Shown: positions 43,131 through 50,645 of the stretch, in pieces
Layout of the letters: each line of letters opens with the position of its first letter
How positions within the stretch are numbered: position 1 is the first letter of the stretch
From: RUG14871 sp045539425
GTDB taxonomy: Bacteria > Bacillota_I > Bacilli_A > Erysipelotrichales > Erysipelotrichaceae
Direction: 5' to 3'
Assembly: GCA_045539425.1 (NCBI GenBank)
Contig: JAZQFH010000012.1
Location: forward strand, 1-64,000
DNA: 64,000 nucleotides
Made by a program: the position numbers and the translations under genes
The notes under the pieces: generated by a model
Seen by the model: only the letters and a program-made list of their open reading frames with translations
Databases searched by the model: none
What the model was told of the DNA's origin: nothing

Positions 43131-46100
43131 GCTTCCACCACCTTTCCGAGCTTAACAGGGCATGTTTCTCGCGTGTCAGGTGAGACATGGATTCCCCAGC
43201 CTTCACTCAGCGGCCGCATCTGTATGAATGCCGGTAATGCACTGGCACCAAACGTGTGAGATGCCGGTGTGTTCCCGATCAGCATGCCGCAGTTATTCCC
43301 CTCGAGAAACTGAGCAAATCTGCTCGGATGCATTCTCGCACTGCTTTGATAATCCTTATGTTCTGCAAAGACACCGATGATCTGACGCGAACGTACAAGC
43401 TCCATGAGTTTACCTGTCAGTTCTGATGTGTTCTGCATTATTAGGCGGCTATAGTCGTAAATGAGTACCACCGGTTTCTGTTTGTCGATGGATGGCTCAC
43501 AGAGATGTTTGAGCAGATCTTCAAGCTCTTCCTGTTCAAAGTAAGTAACCTCTGTTTCCTCTCTGAGCGCTTTTAATGCACCACGCTGGTTATCCACTAC
43601 ACATACATTCCGGTATCCCGCAGCGGCAAATGCCTTCGCCAGATAGCTCATAAATGAGACTGCATCCGGATCGTACAGATAAGAGACAAGATAGGTATTG
43701 AATCTTCTCACGTTCCAGCAATGAACTTCCAGATCATTCCCGATACCGACCGGGATTTCATCGAGATCCCCGTAAGGCAACCGAACTGTTTCGGGCATGA
43801 GCGGCAACTTTTTCGGAAGAGGTTTATCTCCCCAGAGGGAACGGTATTCCCGCACTTCTTCCTCAATCTCCTTCTCACTTTCCACAAACGGCAGTACGAT
43901 CTGCGTTTCCAGGGTATGAGCAAAGAGGGATGGCATATGGACCAGACACCTTCCCGGATAGAACGGAACGGAGCGGATTGCCTCCGGATGTACTAAGGAC
44001 CGGTAGTCGCTCTCCTCTTCCAGGCGGAAGGTGATCACATCCTGAAAGCCTTCCGGTATCTTACTGAAATAGGTAGCTTTTGTGCTTAACGTCATAATGA
44101 TACTGATGTTATACTTTACACTTTCCGCCGTGATTTCCTTCAGCATGCCCGATAACACTTCCGAGTTCTGAATCTCGCTGTAGCAGTTGTCAATGATGGC
44201 AACCAGCGGGATTTCCCCCTTCGTTCTCTTTCGCTGAGAGATTTCATTCCGTAAGAACAGTAAGAAGTAGTAGAGTTCCTCTTTAGGAAGAATCGAACCG
44301 ACCTGCGGGTAGCGGTAGCTGTTGTATTTCAAAGGGTTAGAGCTGATCAGATAGATGCCGACCTCCGACGGACGCAATCCGTAGTGCCGGTTACATAAGG
44401 AAGCGAGCACCGTTTTGATCAGTGTTGTCTTTCCGCTCTCGGGTACCCCGTACACAAGCAGATTCCGCTTTCCTGGTTCAATCGTAACGACGTCGCGGTT
44501 ACGATCATAGATATCATCTGCAACCCCGATTGGAAAACCGTTAAAGTCCGGACTCCCCTTTTTCGGTGTTACTTCATATAGATGTTTCAGGTATCTGACA
44601 GCCGGAGCCACTTCCGGATCGATATCCTCCAATGGAAGCGTAAAGATTTCTTCTCCGACTTCCGGATATCTCTTACGGATTTCCTTGATAATACTGTCAG
44701 ACTGCGGGTAGCGCTCTACCCCTTTGACATAGCGGGCTTTTGCGGAAATCGTCATGAAGTCGACTGCCCCCTGGTTTGTGTCATATACACTGCACAGTGC
44801 CACCTGACATGCAACATTGGTTTTTTTCGCGGAATTGATCAGGGCTCGTCCTTTGATCTGTTCCGTGTTTTTCTTTAAGTCATCTTCACCGTAGAAATCC
44901 ACTTTCACATTGATATTGGTCCGTACCTGATTCGGGATCACCCCGTTTTTCGACTGGGTGGCCAGTAAGAGAATCATTCCGGCACTTCTGCCCACCGTCG
45001 CAATGTGGGTCAGATAACTGACGGCTTCTGGATCGGTGGAGAAAAACACCGAGACTTCATCCACCACAATCAGCAAGCGCGGCAAAGCTTCCATGGTTTT
45101 TCCGCCGTCTTTCTGATACTTTCTGTGATATGTGGCTAAATTATCCTGACATCCCGCCTCAGCCATTACTCTCTGCCGGTAACTGATCTCCGACTTTAAC
45201 AGTTCGGCAATCCGGCTCAGGTCACGCTTAGTGACGTTTCCCTTCAGATTGGTAAACTCTCCCCGACAGTGCGGGAGGTTCTGAATCTCGCTTGACATGG
45301 ATCCGCCTTTAAAGTCAATCACCACAAAGGAGAAATATTCCGGCGAGTAACGCGAACAGGCGGAAAGAAGATAAGTCAAAAGGAACTTTGACTTTCCGGA
45401 ACCGGTCGTGCCGGTTACCAGGCAATGGTTTCCATCTCCTTTGTTGGATAAATCAATCTCGATTTTTCTGTGATCCACTCCCATGCCGACAGCAACCGGA
45501 AAATGGTCCTGAATCTCAGCGTTCTCCTCAACACTAGCCTTTGGAAGTTTGGATGCATACTGAACCTTCATCAGTTCATAGAAAGAAAGATTCTCCGGAA
45601 TTCCATGGAGTGCACTCTTACGGTTATCGATCACTTTCAGATTGGAAAGCTGTTTTGCGAGTTTTGCGCATTCTGTATATGACATCATATTCAGAAGCAC
45701 CCCTTTTCCGTTATAGCTGCCGATAGAGCCGGTCGGCTTACGCACGCATTCCATGCAGTTGTCTGCACGTGTCGGTGCATTTCCGCTAAAGGAGTAAAAG
45801 AGCACATGCACGTTTTCCGGAAGTTCTTCCGTATTGAAACGGCTGTAGATTTCCCCCTCTTTGCGCAGCACATCCGCATCGATAACCATCACGATGCTTT
45901 TTGGCTTTTTGCATGCATTCTGATACTGTTCCATGAATTCTTCGATGGGCTCCGAACCGTCATAAATCAAACGACGCTCCCCGTCCCAGACGTGCGGCAG
46001 AAAGCGGACCCAGTCCATCTCCTTTTCCGGATCCAGTACAAACCCCATCGTCACTTCCAGCGGAGCATGATAAAAGGCAATGCTCATCACAGCAGCGTTG

Positions 46101-46786
46101 ACTGCCTCCGTAAATGCCTTCTCACTCAGAGAACGGTTCACAATCGCAAAGACCCTTTCCTGACTTAACGGATGAAAGACGGGTAATAGATCCATGGAAC
46201 TCTCCATGCGCTCCTCCATCTTCTGCTTGAAGAGTTCGATGCTGAAATCATGCTCCGTGTAGGAATACTCAGGATAATGAAGTTTGACCGGATAGCGAAT
46301 ATGCCCATTTCCCAAATCAACTTGCAGAAAATCATCATGTTCTTTTAAGCGCATGTAGAGCGGCTCTTTCAGTTGCTGAATGATTTCCGCATACTGCGTG
46401 CATGATACATGACTATTCTTTAGGAATCTGGCATATTTCTGCTGATAACAGATCACCTTGTTCTCCACTTCCGTCAGATAATCGTCATAGCGGTTAGGCT
46501 GATAGACAATGCGGAAAAACGGGAACTGCACCGTTTTTTCAAAGGAATCCCTGAAGCGCAGAATCAGCTGCGTGATCACGCTTGCTGCCATGAAGGCAAT
46601 GAACATTCCGATATTCGCTAAATGACTGCGGAAAAAAAGCAGGTAAATCAGAATGTAGGTTGCAATATTGAGCAGTGCCTGCAAGATTCCGTTCATGTTG
46701 TTGGTATCTGCTCTTTTTTCAACGGACAACTCCAGAGACGGAAAAGAAGAAGCCATAGTTCTTTTTTTTCGGATGAATTCTCTCAT
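43127..46786 (-). CDS. essC: EssC-type FtsK/SpoIIIE ATPase of the type VII secretion system
   Basis: About 1219 residues from the ATG at 46784-46786, which has AGGAGGTG 8 bases upstream; the open frame extends 38 codons further without a site. Two membrane helices at about 37-74. ATPase domain 1: Walker A GTTGSGKS near 460 and Walker B LLIVVDEVSVFF near 571. Domain 2: GVPESGKTT near 780 and VAIIDN. Domain 3 is degenerate (VSYLYDPDAVS in place of a P-loop). The protein lacks the N-terminal FHA domains of staphylococcal EssC, so it is shorter (about 1480 is usual). First gene of an eleven-gene run. The shared promoter element lies 28 bases upstream. Confidence 0.92.
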   Translation of the reverse strand: MREFIRKKRTMASSFPSLELSVEKRADTNNMNGILQALLNIATYILIYLLFFRSHLANIGMFIAFMAASVITQLILRFRDSFEKTVQFPFFRIVYQPNRYDDYLTEVENKVICYQQKYARFLKNSHVSCTQYAEIIQQLKEPLYMRLKEHDDFLQVDLGNGHIRYPVKLHYPEYSYTEHDFSIELFKQKMEERMESSMDLLPVFHPLSQERVFAIVNRSLSEKAFTEAVNAAVMSIAFYHAPLEVTMGFVLDPEKEMDWVRFLPHVWDGERRLIYDGSEPIEEFMEQYQNACKKPKSIVMVIDADVLRKEGEIYSRFNTEELPENVHVLFYSFSGNAPTRADNCMECVRKPTGSIGSYNGKGVLLNMMSYTECAKLAKQLSNLKVIDNRKSALHGIPENLSFYELMKVQYASKLPKASVEENAEIQDHFPVAVGMGVDHRKIEIDLSNKGDGNHCLVTGTTGSGKSKFLLTYLLSACSRYSPEYFSFVVIDFKGGSMSSEIQNLPHCRGEFTNLKGNVTKRDLSRIAELLKSEISYRQRVMAEAGCQDNLATYHRKYQKDGGKTMEALPRLLIVVDEVSVFFSTDPEAVSYLTHIATVGRSAGMILLLATQSKNGVIPNQVRTNINVKVDFYGEDDLKKNTEQIKGRALINSAKKTNVACQVALCSVYDTNQGAVDFMTISAKARYVKGVERYPQSDSIIKEIRKRYPEVGEEIFTLPLEDIDPEVAPAVRYLKHLYEVTPKKGSPDFNGFPIGVADDIYDRNRDVVTIEPGKRNLLVYGVPESGKTTLIKTVLASLCNRHYGLRPSEVGIYLISSNPLKYNSYRYPQVGSILPKEELYYFLLFLRNEISQRKRTKGEIPLVAIIDNCYSEIQNSEVLSGMLKEITAESVKYNISIIMTLSTKATYFSKIPEGFQDVITFRLEEESDYRSLVHPEAIRSVPFYPGRCLVHMPSLFAHTLETQIVLPFVESEKEIEEEVREYRSLWGDKPLPKKLPLMPETVRLPYGDLDEIPVGIGNDLEVHCWNVRRFNTYLVSYLYDPDAVSFMSYLAKAFAAAGYRNVCVVDNQRGALKALREETEVTYFEQEELEDLLKHLCEPSIDKQKPVVLIYDYSRLIMQNTSELTGKLMELVRSRQIIGVFAEHKDYQSSARMHPSRFAQFLEGNNCGMLIGNTPASHTFGASALPAFIQMRPLSEGWGIHVSPDTRETCPVKLGKVVEA

Positions 46787-46813
46787 GGTGGAATCACCTC
46801 CTGTCACCTTTTC

Positions 46814-46840
46814 ATACGGGTTTTTTTGACGAAAAATCAC
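46814..46840 (-). promoter_or_regulatory. T7SS-regulon promoter element of the essC operon
   Basis: Minus strand: GTGATTTTTC (46831-46840), 12 bases, CGTAT (46814-46818), followed by G and A-rich sequence. Confidence 0.8.
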
Positions 46841-46924
46841 AAAAAAGCTGTCACGGATAAAATCCCGGGCAGCAGATTCAAACAAGCATCTGTTTTGCAA
46901 AATGCTATTACTATATATTTATTA

Positions 46925-46968
46925 TATCTGCTTTACGTGTATACGTTTTGCGTGTATAGTATTGATGC
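46925..46968 (+). promoter_or_regulatory. Promoter/operator region of the higBA pair
   Basis: The stretch around 46932-46965 holds two direct copies of CGTGTATA. TATAGT near 46954-46960 can serve as a -10. This is a usual arrangement for an autoregulated toxin-antitoxin operon. Confidence 0.4.
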
Positions 46969-46982
46969 AGAGGTATTTTGTT

Positions 46983-47264
46983 ATGATCATGTCTTTTAAT
47001 GATAAAGAAACGGAAAAGATTTTTCGTCAGGAATTCTCTAAGAAGCTGCCGGAATCCATACAAAAAGTTGCTTTAAGAAAACTGATCATGATCAATAATG
47101 CAAAAGACCTGAATGACCTTCGAATTCCTCCGGCAAACAGATTAGAAATATTATCCGGAAACCGTGAAGGACAATACAGTATCAGAATCAATGACCAGTT
47201 TCGAATCTGCTTCAGATTCAGTAACGATGACTTTTATGAAGTAGAAATTACAGATTATCATTAA
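46983..47264 (+). CDS. higB: HigB/RelE-type toxin
   Basis: About 93 residues from the ATG at 46983, which has AGAGG 9 bases upstream; a second ATG is two codons later. HigB-type features include FRQEFSKKLP, ALRKLIMINNAKDLNDLRIPPANRLEIL and the C-terminal YSIRINDQFRICFRF, whose arginines match the RNase-site residues of ribosome-dependent RelE/HigB nucleases. It is followed 12 bases later by the antitoxin gene, the toxin-first order of higBA. Confidence 0.88.
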   Translation: MIMSFNDKETEKIFRQEFSKKLPESIQKVALRKLIMINNAKDLNDLRIPPANRLEILSGNREGQYSIRINDQFRICFRFSNDDFYEVEITDYH

Positions 47265-47276
47265 GGAGGTAAAAGT

Positions 47277-47591
47277 ATGACTGCCATGATTGAAACCACA
47301 AAAATGAGTGAAATACTATTTGAAGAATTTATGGAACCGATGGGTATTTCCGCCTACAGATTAGCTAAAGATATTCATGTTCCAACTTCCCGAATTCAGG
47401 ATATTCTGCACGACAGAAGAAAAATCACTGCTGACACTTCCCTGAGACTGGCAAAGTATTTCGGTGTATCGGATGATTACTTTCTTAACATGCAGAACGA
47501 GATTGACATGAGAAATACCAGGTTATCCATCCGTGAAGAATTGGATCAGATCATTCCCTTCTCTCTTTCCCATCCATCACCATCGATTTAA
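47277..47591 (+). CDS. higA: HigA-type XRE antitoxin
   Basis: 104 residues with a helix-turn-helix (GISAYRLAKDIHVPTSRIQDI...ITADTSLRLAKYFG) and the family segment SDDYFLNMQNEID. AAGGAGGT precedes the ATG. It should bind its own promoter and neutralise HigB. Confidence 0.9.
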   Translation: MTAMIETTKMSEILFEEFMEPMGISAYRLAKDIHVPTSRIQDILHDRRKITADTSLRLAKYFGVSDDYFLNMQNEIDMRNTRLSIREELDQIIPFSLSHPSPSI

Positions 47592-47620
47592 ATAATTCTA
47601 TAGAATCACTTATCAATGAC

Positions 47621-47656
47621 ACGCGTACTGTTGTAATAAACTTACGCGTTTTATTT
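47621..47656 (+). terminator. Terminator of higBA
   Basis: ACGCGTA at 47621-47627 pairs with TACGCGT at 47643-47649, followed by TTTATTT. A second hairpin (ACACAAG/CTTGTGT) lies near 47708-47737. Confidence 0.6.
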
Positions 47657-47756
47657 ATGAAAACCATATAATTCTAAAGTTTTGTTATACGGAAATCTAA
47701 AGTTTAGACACAAGCTGTAATATATTCTTGTGTTTTGCCAGTTCATTTTGCTTTAT

Positions 47757-47793
47757 CCGTAAATAAAACTGTCACAAATTCGATTTGTGACAG
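47757..47793 (-). terminator. Terminator of the YdcF-like gene
   Basis: An 11-bp stem, CTGTCACAAAT at 47769-47779 with 47783-47793, followed on the minus strand by TTTTATTT. Confidence 0.8.
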
Positions 47794-47813
47794 CAATAAT
47801 TCAACAACTGATT

Positions 47814-48578
47814 TCAGTGAACGATGACATCTTTCCAGTACGCAAAGAACTCCCGCATGTAGTAGTGCGGAACTAAGATCCATAAGCCTTGCGAAGGTTT
47901 ACTGGAAACGTGGGTAAAGCCGGCTTCTTTTGCCAACAGCTTTGCCCGCATCAGGTGATAATCGGCAGAAATGATCACAACATTCACTTCTTTCGGATCC
48001 TTCCCCAGTTCTTTTACAATGCCTGCCGCATTTTGGATATTCTCAAACGTATTGGTGCTCTGATCTTCTTTGTATATACGGCTTGTTTCAATACCGCGCG
48101 CACTTAAATAGTCATAGGCAGCCTGTGCTTCCGAGATGTGCTCATCACTCCCCTGCCCGCCGCAGGCAATCACTTGTGTATTTGGATTTTCCTTTAAATA
48201 AGCATCTGCCGCATCCAGCCTTGCCTTATAGTCGGTAGACGGTCCCCAGCTTTCAACTTTGGAGCCAAGAAGCAGAACATAGTCGGCATTCGGTAAAGGC
48301 TTACTTACAGCAGTCCTGATAATACAGAACTCCGTTGCGAGAAAGAAAAGTATTCCGCAGAGTGCCAGACCCATAAACCCTTTTTGAAGCCACGCTTTCT
48401 GTTTTGAGATCCAGAGTTTATCCCAGTAAGAGAAAACAATCAGAAGGATTCCCGCCACAAGCGAGAAGAAATTAAAGAGGAAGCGGACACCCAGCACGGC
48501 CAGTACCGCAAGGCCGTAAAGCATGAACAGGATTCCTATAAGAAAAATAATTTTGGACTGAAATGACGTGTGTTTCAT
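47814..48578 (-). CDS. YdcF/SanA-family membrane protein (DUF218)
   Basis: About 254 residues from the ATG at 48576-48578; the longer frame has no ribosome site. Four hydrophobic helices occupy the first 105 residues. A DUF218 domain follows: YVLLLGSKV, ACGGQGSDE, SEAQAAYDYL, EDQSTNTFENI and VVIISADYHLMRA. Members are linked to envelope permeability, vancomycin tolerance or polysaccharide metabolism, but the reaction is unproven. It stands alone between the toxin-antitoxin pair and the insertion element. Confidence 0.85.
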   Translation of the reverse strand: MKHTSFQSKIIFLIGILFMLYGLAVLAVLGVRFLFNFFSLVAGILLIVFSYWDKLWISKQKAWLQKGFMGLALCGILFFLATEFCIIRTAVSKPLPNADYVLLLGSKVESWGPSTDYKARLDAADAYLKENPNTQVIACGGQGSDEHISEAQAAYDYLSARGIETSRIYKEDQSTNTFENIQNAAGIVKELGKDPKEVNVVIISADYHLMRAKLLAKEAGFTHVSSKPSQGLWILVPHYYMREFFAYWKDVIVH

Positions 48579-48884
48579 GCTTCCACTATACCACGGAATA
48601 CACTTTTTACTCTTAAAGATTTTATGAAGAACGTGTGAACGCAAGTTTTAGTTATAACTTGCCAAAGTAAAATCCGGTAATTAGGAAGGAAAGAAATTTG
48701 GCAGAATAAATAGAGTATTGAGCGGAATCTGCTGTCACAGTAAATTCCGCTTTTCATCATAAAGCAGCGAGAAAGATACGAAAGAAGCTGTTAATAAGCA
48801 TGATAAAAAGACAGGACTAAATTCCGTTTGTCAAAGTAAAATCCGCTAACGATTTGTACTATCTGCCTGAAATAGGTTATAATG

Positions 48885-48919
48885 AAGTTACTTTAAAAGA
48901 GATGGCTTTAAAGTAACTT
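48885..48919. terminator. Hairpin at the 3' end of the transposase gene
   Basis: A 13-bp perfect stem (AAGTTACTTTAAA at 48885-48897 with 48907-48919) covers the stop codon. Such structures often block transcription or translation into insertion elements. Confidence 0.5.
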
Positions 48920-50087
48920 GATCAGGGAGTATTTCCCTGATCTTTACTTTTTCCAGAGTATCTTTTCCGTACAAGAGAGAGAAGATCGTATAAGGTGTTG
49001 ATTCAATGGAGTTTCTTCTGTAGGCAGCGATATGTGACATCATCGTATCGATTTTTGACTGATCAAGATGATTCATACTCGTGCCTTTTGGGATGACTCT
49101 GCGGATCAGCGAATGATCTTCCTCAATCGAGCCTTTCTGGTAGGAGGCATAGGAATTACAGAAGAAGACATGCGTCAGTTTTTCTCCGGTGATATGATGA
49201 TTCTCGATGGACAGCGGATCGATGAACTCGGTGCCGCGATCGGTCAGGATGACTGGAAAGATCTTGGAATAGAGTTCCTTTCCGAACAGATCCTGAAGGG
49301 AGATAAAAACCTTACTGACTTCATCAGAAGATTTCGTTTTCAGTAGGAAAGCCAGAGTAAAATGCGCGGCATTGATGTGGATGGTGAGCAGGCACTTTTC
49401 TTTTTCGCTTTTCGGACCTTCCACGGTGTCGAGTTCCGTAACGGAAGGATAGCCGTTTTCGCTAATGAAACGTATGAAATCCTCATAGCTTCTTCCCTGT
49501 CTGATCTTTACTTTATCCTTAGTCAGGTCATACACGTAGCGTTTTCTGGGTTTGAGTTTGACTTTGCGGATCAGATCGATGTTTTGAATGACGGTCTGAC
49601 CTTTGTCTACAAGGCGATATATACTTCTTAGGGAATAGCCGATGTCGGGATTACTTGTGACGATATGATAGATCGACTGACCCTTATCAGCACCCTGCTT
49701 CAAGGCGGCATCCAACTTTATCTTTTCTTCCAGAGTGATATCGAGTCCGCTTCTGGATTCGCTGAGTAAGGCTTTGTATTCCTCTTGAGCTTTCACGGCG
49801 TCATAGTCGGCATATTCTTTGAATCGGCATCTTCTCTTATCGCAGCCATTACAGACAAAGGGGAACCGATCAAGTTTCGGGCATTTTTGAAGATAGTCCG
49901 GGGTTTTATTAAACCTGACCCTTTTATTCTCCGAAAATGTCCTGTGGTGTTTGATTTCCTTACTTATCGTTCTTTCATCTTTTCCAATCAAAAGAGCCAT
50001 ATCCCTGAGTCTGTCTTTTGCGGAAAGTCTTTCCTGGATTTTGATGCGGTCTGACAGGGTAAGATGCTTACTGCCTTTTATATTCAT
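48888..50087 (-). CDS. IS30-type transposase
   Basis: About 399 residues from the ATG at 50085-50087; a GTG four codons earlier abuts GGAAG too closely. The N-terminal helix-turn-helix (MALLIGKDERTISKEIKHHR) is typical of IS30. A cysteine cluster (CNGCDKRRCRF) follows at about 80-95. The DDE catalytic set is present in ELDTVEG, ILTDRGTEF and KGSIEEDHSLIRR. The frame is intact, so the element may be active. Confidence 0.9.
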   Translation of the reverse strand: MNIKGSKHLTLSDRIKIQERLSAKDRLRDMALLIGKDERTISKEIKHHRTFSENKRVRFNKTPDYLQKCPKLDRFPFVCNGCDKRRCRFKEYADYDAVKAQEEYKALLSESRSGLDITLEEKIKLDAALKQGADKGQSIYHIVTSNPDIGYSLRSIYRLVDKGQTVIQNIDLIRKVKLKPRKRYVYDLTKDKVKIRQGRSYEDFIRFISENGYPSVTELDTVEGPKSEKEKCLLTIHINAAHFTLAFLLKTKSSDEVSKVFISLQDLFGKELYSKIFPVILTDRGTEFIDPLSIENHHITGEKLTHVFFCNSYASYQKGSIEEDHSLIRRVIPKGTSMNHLDQSKIDTMMSHIAAYRRNSIESTPYTIFSLLYGKDTLEKVKIREILPDQVTLKPSLLK

Positions 50088-50256
50088 GATATCTTTCACT
50101 TCCTTTCTTTGAGAAAGGCAGATAATACATCTTCATTATCTTAGAGTAATGACTTTCTTTCTATAGGCAGACTAAATTGCATTTTCGTTCTTCAAAACGG
50201 ATTTTACTTTGGCAAGTTTTAGCGAAGGAAAAAGCGTAGGAAAGCACGGAAATCCG

Positions 50257-50285
50257 TTGATTTTGCGTAATAACTGTGTTATGAT
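50257..50285 (+). promoter_or_regulatory. Promoter of rpmE
   Basis: TTGATT at 50257-50262 and TATGAT at 50280-50285, 17-base spacer, 62 bases before the ATG. Confidence 0.65.
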
Positions 50286-50347
50286 AACAAAGCGAAAAAA
50301 CTTACTTTGAGCACGCATAGAGGCTCAAGGCGGAAGGAGAGAAAGAA

Positions 50348-50560
50348 ATGAAACAGGGAATCCATCCAAAATATGGAAAAGCAACAGTCACATGTACATC
50401 TTGCGGTGCAACTTTCGAAACAGGCTCCATCAAGAGCGACATCAAGGTTGATACTTGCAGCAACTGCCATCCGTTCTATACTGGAAAGCAGAGATTTACA
50501 CAGGCTGCCGGCCGTGTTGAAAAGTTCAACAAGAAATACGGTTTCGACAAAAAGAACTAA
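50348..50560 (+). CDS. rpmE: 50S ribosomal protein L31
   Basis: 70 residues, start MKQGIHPKY, zinc-binding CTSC and CSNC pairs (the Cys-containing form), GKQRFTQAAGRVEKF near the end. GGAAGGAG precedes the ATG. In Bacillota rpmE commonly lies close to tdk and prfA. Here about 10.6 kb of other genes lie between rpmE and tdk. Confidence 0.97.
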   Translation: MKQGIHPKYGKATVTCTSCGATFETGSIKSDIKVDTCSNCHPFYTGKQRFTQAAGRVEKFNKKYGFDKKN

Positions 50561-50580
50561 TTACAGATTATGGAAAGAGA

Positions 50581-50616
50581 AAAAGGACTGCACCCGGTTG
50601 GGAACAGTCCTTTTCT
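50581..50616 (+). terminator. Terminator of rpmE
   Basis: AAAAGGACTG at 50581-50590 pairs with CAGTCCTTTT at 50605-50614, ending TTTTCTT. Confidence 0.85.
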
Positions 50617-50645
50617 TATGTGTTTTTGAATGTTAACCTTCAAAA

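Larger units (their letters stand above)
48656..50218. mobile_element. IS30-type insertion element
   Basis: Perfect 21-bp inverted ends lie at 48656-48676 (aacttgccaaag...) and 50198-50218, with one transposase between. A third, imperfect copy of the end sequence lies at 48829-48845, much closer to the transposase stop. The true left end may therefore be there (about 1.39 kb) with an older end outside it. No clear target duplication is visible. Part of another right end (gcaagttttag) lies just outside the left boundary. Confidence 0.7.

Noticed and set aside
46787..46900. A 38-residue N-terminal extension of EssC
   Set aside because: It lacks a ribosome site and would overlap the promoter element; the ATG at 46784-46786 has a strong AGGAGGTG.
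48579..48887. A small gene or RNA in the gap between the YdcF-like gene and the transposase
   Set aside because: The stretch is explained by insertion-element ends; no start with a ribosome site was seen.
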